Shown piece by piece: positions 51,718-60,963 of a stretch of DNA of 64,000 nucleotides (position 1 is the first letter of the stretch; every line of letters begins with the position of its first letter). Under the pieces are notes generated by a model. It worked only from the letters and a program-made list of their open reading frames with translations, did no database searches and was not told the origin of the DNA. Source of the stretch: an uncultured Acetatifactor sp. (GTDB lineage: Bacteria > Bacillota > Clostridia > Lachnospirales > Lachnospiraceae); assembly GCA_910589035.1 (NCBI GenBank), contig CAJUSI010000056.1, positions 46,913 through 110,912 on the forward strand. The letters run 5' to 3'. A program made the position numbers and the translations under genes.

Positions 51718-53865
51718 ATGAAGTTTGAGCCGAAGACATTGGATTTTGATTTGAGCCCTTATACGGGCCTGACCAGAGAAAGCTGGCTGGAGGCGGGAAA
51801 ATATCTGCTGGAAGGTATTTTTCAGAATATCGGAGATTTTCAGGATCCGGTAGTGATGCCAAGAAAGGAGACGGAGATTACCTATCCTCATCTGAAGGAT
51901 TCCAGGGAAGCCCAGGCGGTTCAGCGCACCGCTGAGGTGTTTGAGGGGCTGACCCGTTCTTTCTTTATTGCGGCGCCGCTGATTGCCAATCTTCCGGATC
52001 TGACAATCTGCGGATATTCCATGGCGGAATACTATAAAAATCAGGTGATACGCGTATGTACCAGGGGGGATGCGCTCTATGTGGGAACCTATGCGGATCA
52101 GCAGAGGATCACGGGGAATACGGACCCCTTCCGGACATTCCAGCAGACTGTGGAGACCTGTGCGCTGGTCATCTGCCTGTGGGTGAGCCGGGAGCAGATC
52201 TGGGATACTTATACGAAGGAAGAAAGGGATGTGATCGCAAAGTTCCTGGACAGCTATGCCCATGAAAATACGGTTCCCCAGAACTGGCGCCTGTTTAATA
52301 TGCTGGATATGGCTTTCCTGAATATGGAGGGATACCCTATTCAGAAGGACGTGATGCGCGACCATGCCCGGGCTATTCTGGGCTATTATGCGGGGGACGG
52401 ATGGTACCGGGACGGGCATTCCTTTGATTATTATTCCTGCTGGGCGTTTAATGTGTACGGCCCCATCTGGAATCTCTGGTACGGATATGAGAATGAGCCT
52501 TATTTTGCACGGAAATTCGAGGAGCATTCCAATAAGCTGATGGAAAGCTATGGGGATTTCTTTGACAGGGACGGTTGGACCAATATGTGGGGGCGCAGCA
52601 ATATCTACCGCAATGCCGCTACCAGCGCCTTTGACGGAAATATGCTCCTCCGGGAGGGCAGGGGGGATCCGGGGCTGGCCAGGAGGATTTCTTCCGGTTC
52701 CCTGATGCAGTTCCTGGGCAGGGAGGACTTCCTGTATAAAGGGGTTCCCACTCTTGGATTTTACGGGCAGTTCGCACCGCTGGTACAGGGGTATTCCTGT
52801 GCGGAATCGCCTTTCTGGCTTGGGAAGGCTTTTCTGTGCCTGCATTTGCCTGCGGAGCATCCTTTCTGGACGGCGAAGGAGAATAACGGCACCTGGGATG
52901 CTTTGGGCAGCCGGGAAGTGAAGGTGACCTGCCTGGACGGGCCGGCTCTGTGCTTTTCCAACCATCAGGCGAACGGTGAGACGGTTCTGCGCACGGGAAA
53001 GGTGGTAAAGCAGCCCGGCGACGAGCATGGCATGTGGAATTACTCCAAGCTCAGCTACAATACGAAATACCCCTGGGAGGCGGCACCTGCGGTGCCGGAT
53101 GGGAAAGGAGGGTATTTACGGCCGGCGGTGGAAGCGCAGCAATATGTCCTGACGGACGGCATATACAGTGTCCCGGAAAGTGCAAAAGCGTGGGCCGGAG
53201 CAGATGGCGGCTCCGGGGCGGAGAACGGCTTTGGGGCGAAGGCCAATGCCACCTTCTGGTACGGACAGAAGGATGGTGTGCTGTACCGCAGGCAGTTCTT
53301 CGATTATACACTGGAAAAGGAATGTCACTGGATACAGGCCATGAATCTGGCGGACATGGCGGTGCCTTTCGGCATTCTGAGGGTGGACGGACTGCGGCTG
53401 CACAAAGCGCCCGTTACTCTGACGCTGGGCTCCTACGGATTCCCGGACAATGGCACCGAAATCACGGAGAAGAGCTGCGGCAGCGCCAGGGCAGTCATTT
53501 TGAAGGGAAGGGACTCCACGGGCAGCAGGAGGCAGATGGCCATGACCATATACGGCGGATGGGAGGAGATTTCCCTGCTGCACAGCAGGGGGACTAATCC
53601 GGATTCCGGAAATTCCATTCTGCTGTATGCCTCCATGAGCAGAAGAAAGCAGTACGGCGGCTATGAACCCTATGTGCTGATTTCCCAGGTCATCACAAGG
53701 GAGGACCATGAAGAATTCTCCGAGGACGATCTTTTTCCCGTGAAGGAAGTGCTCTACACGGATCCGGAAGGCTGCGGCAGCTACGGCCCCGTGACTGTGA
53801 GGCTGAAGGACGGAAGCGTAAAGACGGTGGACTTTGAAGGCATGGAAGGCCGTCTCATGTTGTAG
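51718..53865 (+). CDS. DUF2264 family protein (probable glycoside hydrolase)
   Basis: A 715-residue soluble protein matching DUF2264, an (alpha/alpha)-barrel family linked to carbohydrate-active enzymes (reported as GH154). The first 400 residues contain PQNWRLFNMLDMAFLN near residue 200, GDGWYRDGHSFDYYSCWAFN near 242 and RSNIYRNAATSAF near 298, rich in Trp/Tyr/Asp. The remainder is beta-rich. No signal peptide, so cytosolic. ATG at 51718 follows GGGAGG at good spacing; 51712 is too close. The substrate is unknown, perhaps uronic-acid-containing oligosaccharides like those handled by the GH105 enzyme. Confidence 0.82.
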   Translation: MKFEPKTLDFDLSPYTGLTRESWLEAGKYLLEGIFQNIGDFQDPVVMPRKETEITYPHLKDSREAQAVQRTAEVFEGLTRSFFIAAPLIANLPDLTICGYSMAEYYKNQVIRVCTRGDALYVGTYADQQRITGNTDPFRTFQQTVETCALVICLWVSREQIWDTYTKEERDVIAKFLDSYAHENTVPQNWRLFNMLDMAFLNMEGYPIQKDVMRDHARAILGYYAGDGWYRDGHSFDYYSCWAFNVYGPIWNLWYGYENEPYFARKFEEHSNKLMESYGDFFDRDGWTNMWGRSNIYRNAATSAFDGNMLLREGRGDPGLARRISSGSLMQFLGREDFLYKGVPTLGFYGQFAPLVQGYSCAESPFWLGKAFLCLHLPAEHPFWTAKENNGTWDALGSREVKVTCLDGPALCFSNHQANGETVLRTGKVVKQPGDEHGMWNYSKLSYNTKYPWEAAPAVPDGKGGYLRPAVEAQQYVLTDGIYSVPESAKAWAGADGGSGAENGFGAKANATFWYGQKDGVLYRRQFFDYTLEKECHWIQAMNLADMAVPFGILRVDGLRLHKAPVTLTLGSYGFPDNGTEITEKSCGSARAVILKGRDSTGSRRQMAMTIYGGWEEISLLHSRGTNPDSGNSILLYASMSRRKQYGGYEPYVLISQVITREDHEEFSEDDLFPVKEVLYTDPEGCGSYGPVTVRLKDGSVKTVDFEGMEGRLML

Positions 53866-54031
53866 GAATATTGCCTGTATGCAGCAGAACCGGATGCCGG
53901 GATGCGAAATCGGGAAATCGACATGGGCACAGCCGGCGCCGGGAGCAGGTCAGGCAGGAAGGAGACGGAACTGCTCCCGGCGGAAAAGGCGCCGGATATG
54001 CAAATGCGGAACTGGAATAGGAGAAACGAAA

Positions 54032-54571
54032 ATGGTATTATCAGATAAAACGATTTTTAAGATGCTGGAAGAAGGAAGTCTGCAGATAACGCCGCTGGAC
54101 CCGGAACAGGTACAGGGGGCAAGTGTGGATATCCGGCTGGGCAATACCTTCAGCATAGTGGAGGACTCCCCTACGGGTATAATTACTCTGGATAATGAAA
54201 TCAAATACAGAACCATAACCAGCGATACCTATGTATTGCTGCCCAATCAGTTCGTCCTGGCTACTACCATGGAATATTTTGAACTGCCCCATGACCTGAC
54301 TGCCTTTGTGGAGGGCAGGAGCTCACTTGGGAGAATGGGGCTGTTTATCCAGAATGCGGGATGGGTGGACCCCGGCTTTAAGGGAGAGATTACCCTGGAA
54401 TTATATAATGTCAACAGATGCGCCATAGAACTGAAGGCCGGCCGCAGAGTGGGGCAGCTGGTATTCTCCCGGATGGACGACACGGCCCTGAATCCCTACA
54501 ACGGCAAATATCAGGGGCAGAGGGGGGCGACAGGGTCGCGGGCTTTCCTGGACAATGAGGTGACGGACTGA
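54032..54571 (+). CDS. dcd: dCTP deaminase
   Basis: A 179-residue trimeric dUTPase-fold enzyme that deaminates dCTP to dUTP on the way to dTMP. VQGASVDIRLGNTF near residue 29, EGRSSLGRMGLFIQNAGWVD near 91-110 and PGFKGEITLELYN are the conserved blocks; Glu in GEITLE is the expected catalytic base. I chose the ATG at 54032 after AGGAG; the upstream open frame overlaps the DUF2264 gene. Some Firmicute relatives also hydrolyse dUTP, which cannot be decided here. Confidence 0.94.
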   Translation: MVLSDKTIFKMLEEGSLQITPLDPEQVQGASVDIRLGNTFSIVEDSPTGIITLDNEIKYRTITSDTYVLLPNQFVLATTMEYFELPHDLTAFVEGRSSLGRMGLFIQNAGWVDPGFKGEITLELYNVNRCAIELKAGRRVGQLVFSRMDDTALNPYNGKYQGQRGATGSRAFLDNEVTD

Positions 54572-54673
54572 GCGCACCTGGATCCATGCAGGCCATAAGG
54601 CACGCGGCCTTTCCGGCGCATTGGATCCGCAGGATGCGTTTGTCATGGTGTATGCGTGCGCAGGGCGTGCGGT

Positions 54674-55141
54674 TTACAGCTTCCAGTCGCAGGCGGCCCC
54701 CAGCAGCGCGGCACATTCTTCCAGTCCCTTTTGATCTGCAGGCGTAAAACGGCCGAAAAGTGGGCTGTCGATGTCCAATACCGCCGCAAGCTTTCCCTGA
54801 TGGCGGATAGGGATCACGATTTCCGAATTGGAGGCGCCGTCGCAGGCGATATGTCCCCGGAATTTATGCACATCCGGCACCAGCTGGGTGGCACCTGTCC
54901 TGGCGGCGGTACCGCAGACCCCTTTTCCGAAATCGATGCGGATACAGGCCGGCCTGCCCTGAAAGGGGCCAAGCACCAGCTGACCTTCCCGTACCAGATA
55001 GAATCCCGCCCAGTTGATATCGTCCAGACTCATATTCAGCACAGCGGAGGCATTGGAAAGAATGGCGATGGTGTCCCGCTCGGACTCCGCCAGGGTTTTC
55101 AGCTGCGCAAGAATCAAAGAATAATCCGTTTCAGTGTTCAT
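54674..55141 (-). CDS. GAF-domain free methionine-(R)-sulfoxide reductase (fRMsr-like)
   Basis: A 155-residue single GAF domain of the fRMsr/YtsP type, which reduces free methionine-R-sulfoxide. Three Cys at the expected places are present: PACIRID near residue 73, GKGVCGTAA near 83 and HIACDGAS near 107; these form the catalytic and resolving set. NWAGFYLV and VLDIDSPLFGRF are further family motifs. The ATG at 55141 follows GGAGGAG. The upstream DNA is a 170-bp complex repeat (55163-55336). Confidence 0.88.
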   Translation of the reverse strand: MNTETDYSLILAQLKTLAESERDTIAILSNASAVLNMSLDDINWAGFYLVREGQLVLGPFQGRPACIRIDFGKGVCGTAARTGATQLVPDVHKFRGHIACDGASNSEIVIPIRHQGKLAAVLDIDSPLFGRFTPADQKGLEECAALLGAACDWKL

Positions 55142-55162
55142 AAGAACTCCTCCTTTCCCAGG

Positions 55163-55336
55163 TTTGACTCTGCCCTTTGCGGACATTGCCATGGTCACTG
55201 CAAGCTGCGGGCAGAGCCCCTCAAAATCAGAGATTTTGAGGGGTCGCTTCGCTCGTCAAATGGGCGAATAACCGTCTGCTCGAGCAAGCTCGGCAGCCGG
55301 TTCTCCACCCATTTGACTCTGCCCTTTGCGGACATT
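55163..55336. repeat. Complex palindromic element with 25-bp direct repeats
   Basis: A 25-bp repeat beginning TTTGACTCTGCCCTTTGCGG occurs at 55163-55187 and 55312-55336. Between them lie a perfect 12-bp hairpin, CCCCTCAAAATC/GATTTTGAGGGG (55217-55243), and a larger interrupted palindrome with TCAAATGGG and CCCATTTGA ends (about 55256-55317). Confidence 0.8.
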
Positions 55337-55590
55337 ATACCATGAGCACAGCAACGCTCATGGCAGATGGCCATGCGGCCGTTCCTTGCCGTGAATATGG
55401 ACATATTATACCATACTTTTCAGAAAAGTGTCAGGAATTCGGGATAAGATTATACCCTTGACTTTTATCGGGAAATTGGTAAATTAATAATAGCAGAATA
55501 AAAGACCCTGAGTATCGGGGCCGCGAAAGAAGGACCGGCTGCAGAAATATGACGGCAGGCTGTATGTAAGAGCTTAGGAGCGGGAATACC

Positions 55591-57150
55591 ATGAGTATGG
55601 GTGAAAAAGTGAACAAGGCATTGGGCAGGATCAAATCCGTTATTTACGGCAGGACGGCGGCAATATTGCTGGGGTTTGCGGCGCAGCTTGCACTGCTTGG
55701 GGTGGGGTATATCCTGCTGAGCAATTACAGCTTCTGGTTCTATCTCCTTTTCCTGGCGGTCAGCGCTGTCGCCATGGTCCATATTTTCAATACGCCAGGC
55801 AATCCGGATCTGAAGCTGTCCTGGATGTTTCCTATTGCATTTTTTCCTGTTTTCGGCTCCATTGTCTATACGATCATCGTACTCCAGCCAGGCACTAAGG
55901 TATTGTATGCCAGGCTTACGGATATGGCCCGGAATACGAAAAAGTATGTGATCCCCAGAGGAGAGATACGGGACAGGCTCCGGTCGGAAAGTCCTCATAT
56001 GGGACAGCTGGCCCATTATCTGGAAAACTGCGATAACAGTCCGGTGTATGACAGCACTCAGGTAAAGTATTATCCTCTGGGCGATCTTCAATTTGCGGAT
56101 ATGGTGGAAGAGCTGAAGAAAGCGGAAAAATATATTTTTATGGAATTCTTTATTGTGTCCGGCGGCGCCCTGCTGGGGACGGTGCTGGATATCCTGAAGG
56201 AAAAGGCAAAAGCGGGAGTGGAGATCCGTTTCATGTATGACGGCACCAATGTGCTCTGGAATCTGCCCGGCTTTTTCCCCCAGATGCTGGAGGATGAGGG
56301 AATCCGCTGTAAAATTTTCGCGCCCATCAAGCCCATCTTTTCCACCCATTATAATAACCGGGACCATCGTAAGATCCTGGTTATCGACGGCAAGACGGCA
56401 TTCACGGGAGGCATTAATCTGGCGGACGAATATATCAACCAGAAGATGCGTTTCGGCCATTGGAAGGATGTGGGCGCCATGATAAAGGGAGACGCGGTGG
56501 AACGCTTCACCTATATGTTCCTGGAAATGTGGAACGAGTCGGAGAGACAGCCGGAGGATTATGAAAGATACAGACTGCCTTCCGATGCCACCATGCCCAA
56601 TGACGGCTATGTGATTCCCTACAGCGTCTGTCCTCTGGGACCGGAACGCGTGGGGGAGAAGGTATACCTGGAGATTATCAATACGGCGCATACTTATGTG
56701 CATATTATGACACCTTACCTGATATTGGACTATCAGATGCTGATGGCGCTGACCTACGCGGCCAGAAGAGGGGTGGAGGTGATCATTATCATGCCCCATA
56801 TACCGGATAAAAAATATGCCTTTGTGCTGGCAAAGACTTATTATAACCAGCTTCTGGAGGCCGGCGTGAGAATCTGCGAGTATGAGCCCGGGTTTGTCCA
56901 TGCCAAGGTGTTCGTGTCGGACGATGTGAAGGCTGTGGTGGGCACGGTGAACCTGGATTACCGCAGCCTGTATCATCATTTTGAGTGCGGTCTGATTCTG
57001 TACAGAAATTCCCAGGTGGCCGTGATGGAACGCGATATGCAGGATACCCTGGAAAAGTGTATTGAGCAGAAAATTGAGGATTATAAAAAGCTGAAGCTGA
57101 CGGACAGGGCGTTGGGACGGGTTATGAGGATTATCGCTCCTTTGATGTGA
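55591..57150 (+). CDS. cls: Cardiolipin synthase
   Basis: A 519-residue phospholipase-D-type enzyme that condenses two phosphatidylglycerols into cardiolipin. Two N-terminal helices (about 22-42 and 46-62), then a further hydrophobic stretch near 78-95, anchor it. The two HKD motifs are HRKILVID with His259 and HAKVFVSDD with His437; GTVNLDYRSL follows the second. TAGGAG precedes the ATG by about 10 nt. It is monocistronic and ends at a good terminator. Confidence 0.95.
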   Translation: MSMGEKVNKALGRIKSVIYGRTAAILLGFAAQLALLGVGYILLSNYSFWFYLLFLAVSAVAMVHIFNTPGNPDLKLSWMFPIAFFPVFGSIVYTIIVLQPGTKVLYARLTDMARNTKKYVIPRGEIRDRLRSESPHMGQLAHYLENCDNSPVYDSTQVKYYPLGDLQFADMVEELKKAEKYIFMEFFIVSGGALLGTVLDILKEKAKAGVEIRFMYDGTNVLWNLPGFFPQMLEDEGIRCKIFAPIKPIFSTHYNNRDHRKILVIDGKTAFTGGINLADEYINQKMRFGHWKDVGAMIKGDAVERFTYMFLEMWNESERQPEDYERYRLPSDATMPNDGYVIPYSVCPLGPERVGEKVYLEIINTAHTYVHIMTPYLILDYQMLMALTYAARRGVEVIIIMPHIPDKKYAFVLAKTYYNQLLEAGVRICEYEPGFVHAKVFVSDDVKAVVGTVNLDYRSLYHHFECGLILYRNSQVAVMERDMQDTLEKCIEQKIEDYKKLKLTDRALGRVMRIIAPLM

Positions 57151-57159
57151 GACGAGCTG

Positions 57160-57185
57160 ATGGCGGGGGATACCCCGCCATTCTT
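57160..57185 (+). terminator. Terminator after the cardiolipin synthase gene
   Basis: ATGGCGGGG (57160-57168) pairs perfectly with CCCCGCCAT (57173-57181) around GATA, followed by TCTTT. Confidence 0.8.
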
Positions 57186-57281
57186 TATGGAACTTTCTTT
57201 TTTACCGGCAGCATGACAACCCTGCGGAACCGGCAAGGCGCCGCAAGCGGGATTTCTTCTTATTCTTTTTCGGAATAACAG

Positions 57282-57306
57282 GGAACTTTCAGGCCTGAAG
57301 ACCGTC
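57282..57306 (+). promoter_or_regulatory. ECF-type promoter, probably autoregulatory
   Basis: GGAAC (57282-57286), exactly 16 nt, then CGTC (57303-57306), the usual format of extracytoplasmic-function sigma promoters. It lies about 100 nt before the sigma factor gene. A second GGAACTTTC at 57189 lacks the matching -10. Confidence 0.65.
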
Positions 57307-57403
57307 TTTAGAGGTGCGGGAGGGCAGATCGGACAGGGAATGCCGGGGCTTCCGGGAGAAATCCGGAAAGCGGGGCAGATGAGGAACTTAGACAGGAGGG
57401 CGG

Positions 57404-57967
57404 ATGTTGAGAGATACGGAAATACTGGATTTATACTGGACGAGAAACGAGCAGGCGATTCTGGAAACCCAGCGTTCCTATGGAAAATATTGCTACAGCA
57501 TTGCGTGGCATATTCTGCATATAAGGGAAGACTCGGATGAATGCGTCAATGATACCTGGCTGAAGGCCTGGAATGCCATTCCTCCGAAGCGGCCGGGCCG
57601 CCTTGCATTGTTTCTTGGGACTATTACGAGGAACCTGGCACTGGACAGATGGAAGGAAAAGCATACCATGAAAAGAGGAAGCGGAGAAATAGCGCTGGCG
57701 TTGGACGAGCTGGCAGAATGTGTGCCGGATATGCGCAGTACGGAGGAGGCGGTGGAAGCAGCGGAGCTGGAGCGGCTGCTGAATGAATTTCTGCACACTC
57801 TGCCTGAGCGGGAATGCAATGTATTCCTGCGCCGTTACTGGTATGTGGAGGAATACAGCGAGATTGCGAGACGATACGGAATGAAGCTGAATACGGTGAA
57901 GACCTCCCTGTTCCGCACGAGAGCCAAGCTGCGGGAATATCTGGAAGGAGAAGGGGTATTGGTATGA
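57404..57967 (+). CDS. ECF-type RNA polymerase sigma factor
   Basis: A 187-residue group 4 sigma factor. Region 2 covers residues about 20-90 (DECVNDTWLKAWNAIPP; FLGTITRNLALDRWKEK), and region 4 about 125-180 (LNEFLHTLPERECNVFLRRY; YSEIARRYGMKLNTVKTSLF). GGAGGG precedes the ATG. It overlaps the anti-sigma-like gene by ATGA, and an ECF-type promoter lies upstream, so it probably activates its own operon when the membrane partner releases it. Confidence 0.94.
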   Translation: MLRDTEILDLYWTRNEQAILETQRSYGKYCYSIAWHILHIREDSDECVNDTWLKAWNAIPPKRPGRLALFLGTITRNLALDRWKEKHTMKRGSGEIALALDELAECVPDMRSTEEAVEAAELERLLNEFLHTLPERECNVFLRRYWYVEEYSEIARRYGMKLNTVKTSLFRTRAKLREYLEGEGVLV

Positions 57968-59031
57968 AAAGGAAGAGGAAAGAGACGGATCTGAAGGAAC
58001 AGGCCATAAGGCTTATGGAGGCCTTGTCCGGCGTGGACGAGGAACTGCTGGAGCGATGCGAGGAGAATGGTGCCCGGGCGAAAGCGCCCATTTTGCTGCG
58101 GCGGTATGCGAAGAGCTGGGCAGCAGTGCTGTGTCTGGCCGCAGTGGGCGTGGCAGGCTGGGGCGGCTACAGGCTGGTGCAGGGGACGGGAAAGAATATG
58201 GATTCCGGCGGCACGGCCTATGAATCCATGGTGCTTCAGCCTGTAGAGGTGGAAACGGCAGAAGAGGGGATGCTGTCCCCCCAGAAGCCGGAGGCGGACA
58301 TCGAAGGGCCGGAAGCATTTCCACAGGAAGAGGAGGGAAATTCTGCCGGTAGCGGAAGTTCCGGCCCGGAAAACGGGATAGATGAAAAAAAGGGCGATAA
58401 ATATCGAAATAACGAAAGTGTGACGGATGGGGATGAAAACAAAAGCCCTTCTCAGGAAGGCGCGCAGACGGAAGAGAAATCCGCCGACGGAGAGCAATTG
58501 GACCGGCCCATAACGGATGAAGCGTGCATGGCAGTGAATACCAGGAGTCTTACGGAGGAGGAAGCGCGCAATGATAAGACGCTGGGAGGGTATGTTCCCG
58601 TGACGCTTCCCCGGGGATATGTTTTTGAAAGCGCCTCGGAGAATCTTGACAGCAGAGAGGAAAATCTGCGGTTATGCTGGACCAGAGGGATGGATTCTAT
58701 CACGCTGAGCTTTACCAGGACGGAAAACCCGCCGGATACCGTGGATGCGGGAAAGCCGGAGACCTACGACGAAAGAATGTATACGATTCCCTATGCGGAG
58801 TCCGTGCCGGAGGAGTACCGGCAAAGCGTGAATGATCCCGTGTTTGCCAGGGAGGATTTTTCCCTGGAAATGATCGAGAGCCGCATGATTTCCTACAGTG
58901 ACAGCGGAGATACGGATACGCCCAGAGGAAATTTCCGCGTGCTGGGATCCGGCGGTGTGCTGGTGCAGTTCAGCGGAAGGGGAACGGCGGAGGAGATATG
59001 GGAGATGTTCTGCTCCATGGAGGATTTCTGA
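57964..59031 (+). CDS. Membrane anti-sigma-like protein
   Basis: A 355-residue protein overlapping the sigma gene by ATGA. The N-terminal 45 residues are charged and cytosolic, residues about 53-68 form one membrane helix (AAVLCLAAVGVAGWGGYRLV), followed by about 120 residues of Glu/Ser/Gly-rich linker and a C-terminal extracellular domain of about 150 residues without a recognised family. The position and topology indicate the cognate anti-sigma factor; there is no zinc-binding HxxxCxxC motif. The external domain may sense an envelope signal. The gene stops 4 nt before the convergent response regulator. Confidence 0.78.
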   Translation: MKRKRKETDLKEQAIRLMEALSGVDEELLERCEENGARAKAPILLRRYAKSWAAVLCLAAVGVAGWGGYRLVQGTGKNMDSGGTAYESMVLQPVEVETAEEGMLSPQKPEADIEGPEAFPQEEEGNSAGSGSSGPENGIDEKKGDKYRNNESVTDGDENKSPSQEGAQTEEKSADGEQLDRPITDEACMAVNTRSLTEEEARNDKTLGGYVPVTLPRGYVFESASENLDSREENLRLCWTRGMDSITLSFTRTENPPDTVDAGKPETYDERMYTIPYAESVPEEYRQSVNDPVFAREDFSLEMIESRMISYSDSGDTDTPRGNFRVLGSGGVLVQFSGRGTAEEIWEMFCSMEDF

Positions 59032-59035
59032 TTTT

Positions 59036-59731
59036 CTATGCTTCGCACTCGTTTTCCAGCATACGGTAGCCGATGCCGATCTCGGTGAACACATACTGGG
59101 GCTGAGCCGGATTCAATTCAATCTTTCGGCGGATATTTGCCATGTTGACCCGAAGGATCTGATTGTTATCATCTATATAGGGGCCCCAGATAGCGTTCAT
59201 CAGGAAATTGTAGGTCAGCACACGCCCTGCGTTTTCGGCCAGCAGCGTAAGAAGCTGATATTCGATCTGGGTGAGATGAATCTGTTCGCCCCGCAGGCGG
59301 ATGCTTCTCTTCTCAAATTGAATCTCCAGGTCAAGTGCTCTGTATATTTTGCTGGATGCGGATTTATTGTGGCGCAGACAGGTACGGATGCGGGCGGCCA
59401 GCTCGTTGGTGCCGAATGGCTTGGTGATATAATCGTCCGCACCCTGATCCAGGGCCATTACTTTTTCCGATTCCTCATGACGGGCAGAGACGATGATGAT
59501 GGGAATGCGGCTCCAGCTGCGAAGTCTGCGCAGCACTTCGATACCATCCATATCAGGAAGCCCAAGATCCAGCAATATGACATCAGGGCGCAGGACGGCG
59601 GCCAAGCTTAAGCCCTCTGAGCCGGTCATGGCGGAGGAGACTTTGTAATTTTCTCCGTTCAGGAAAGTGGCAATATAGGAACTCATGCTTTTTTCATCTT
59701 CAATTGTCAGAATGTGGATTTGAGAGTTCAT
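59036..59731 (-). CDS. OmpR/KdpE-type response regulator
   Basis: A 231-residue response regulator. The receiver has the phosphorylation site Asp55 in VILLDLGLPD, the acidic pair near 11-13 and Lys in KPFGTNELAARIR. The C-terminal winged helix (about 130-228) matches OmpR/PhoB, and the sequence is closest in style to KdpE. It overlaps the kinase gene by 4 nt (ATGA). No kdpFABC potassium pump genes are in the window, so it either acts on a distant kdp operon or has another target. Confidence 0.93.
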   Translation of the reverse strand: MNSQIHILTIEDEKSMSSYIATFLNGENYKVSSAMTGSEGLSLAAVLRPDVILLDLGLPDMDGIEVLRRLRSWSRIPIIIVSARHEESEKVMALDQGADDYITKPFGTNELAARIRTCLRHNKSASSKIYRALDLEIQFEKRSIRLRGEQIHLTQIEYQLLTLLAENAGRVLTYNFLMNAIWGPYIDDNNQILRVNMANIRRKIELNPAQPQYVFTEIGIGYRMLENECEA

Positions 59732-60807
59732 GCGGCTCCTCCTCGCTCTTTTCCGGGCAGGGTAAAGATAAATTCTGCGCCGTGATCATGGTTTCTTCCT
59801 ATTATGGAGCCGTGATGGGCGTCGATAATGGTCTTGCAGACGGCAAGCCCGATTCCGTTTCCCTTTTTGGAATCCGCGGTGTGGGCCATGGTGCAGGCGG
59901 TACCATCAAAGAGCGTATCCATCAGTTCCGAAGGGATGCCCTGTCCATAGTCTCTGACGGTAAAGACGGCTTCCCGGGAAGTGTTCTCTACAAGAAGATC
60001 GATGGGCTTTGCGCTGGAGGAATGCTGCAGGGCATTCTCCAACAGATTGATAATTACCTGTTCGATCAATATGGCATCCATGGGGATCATAATAATATCC
60101 TCAGGTATTTTCGCCTGTATGCGAAAGTCGGGATGGCGGCGCTTCATTTTCTGCAGAGCTTCCCCCACCACTTCTTCCACAATCTCATTCCTGGAGGTGA
60201 TTGCCAGGTCGTCATTTCTGATACGTGTAACTGTCAGAAGATTTTCTGTCATATTGCTCAGCCAGCTGGAATCTTCATGAATATAGGACAGGATTCTGTT
60301 CTTCTCATCAGAATCCAGATTACTTCCGTTCTCCAGCAGAATCAGGCTGTTTCCCATGATGCTTGCCAGAGGGGTGCGCAGATCATGCGAGACTGCGCGG
60401 AGGAGGTTGGCACGGATCCGGTCCATATCTGTACGGACAAGGCATTTCTCCTGCTCTGCAGTCAGAGCTTTCCGGGCGTACCGGCGGGAGAGCAGCCTGC
60501 TCGTCCATATGGTGACGGCGGACATTCCGAAAAAGGTAAACAGATATTCCATGAAAGATGCATTGTACAGGGAACTCAGGAACAGGACGGCAAAAAGGGA
60601 ACACAGGACATCGTAGAGATATGTAACCGCGGCACAGGACTCCAGAAGCAGGAAAAGAAGAAAGACCAGAGTAATATTGACGGCATTTGCGCTGAACCTG
60701 CAGTAAAGGGAAGAAATCAGCGCTGCCGTCCCCATACAGACGGTGGAAAAAAGTATACTGAAAAAATGTTGTTTGTATCGGGATAAAGTTCGCAGTTTTC
60801 TGAACAT
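59728..60807 (-). CDS. Short KdpD-like sensor histidine kinase
   Basis: A 359-residue kinase. Four membrane helices fill residues about 15-100, as in the membrane domain of KdpD, but the large N-terminal KdpD sensor and USP domains are absent. His141 in AVSHDLRTPLASI is the phosphorylation site, and NLLENALQHS, RDYGQGIP and GNGIGLAVCK are the N, G1 and G2 boxes. ATG at 60807 follows AAAGGA. Its promoter carries the palindromic repeat also found at the LRR gene. Confidence 0.92.
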   Translation of the reverse strand: MFRKLRTLSRYKQHFFSILFSTVCMGTAALISSLYCRFSANAVNITLVFLLFLLLESCAAVTYLYDVLCSLFAVLFLSSLYNASFMEYLFTFFGMSAVTIWTSRLLSRRYARKALTAEQEKCLVRTDMDRIRANLLRAVSHDLRTPLASIMGNSLILLENGSNLDSDEKNRILSYIHEDSSWLSNMTENLLTVTRIRNDDLAITSRNEIVEEVVGEALQKMKRRHPDFRIQAKIPEDIIMIPMDAILIEQVIINLLENALQHSSSAKPIDLLVENTSREAVFTVRDYGQGIPSELMDTLFDGTACTMAHTADSKKGNGIGLAVCKTIIDAHHGSIIGRNHDHGAEFIFTLPGKERGGAA

Positions 60808-60900
60808 ATTATATCCTTTCGATTGGCGCAGGCAATTGACAACAAGGTTTGGCATCTTCCGCCGTAATTTTTGGCTCCGGCTTATCAGGGTCAGGTTTTG

Positions 60901-60963
60901 AATCTGTCCTGGATTCTATTATAGACCTTGGATAATAGAATCTGTCCTGGATTCTATTATATA
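60901..60963. repeat. 38-nt palindromic repeat in the kinase gene leader
   Basis: 1.6 copies of AATCTGTCCTGGATTCTATTATA-type units, related to the 39-nt units at 51399-51505. The distal unit overlaps the -10 element on the minus strand. Confidence 0.85.

Noticed and set aside
55195..55404. Minus-strand frame of 69 residues before the GAF gene
   Set aside because: It lies entirely within the composite repeat and contains the repeat-encoded MSAKGRVK segment seen also at 55163-55187.
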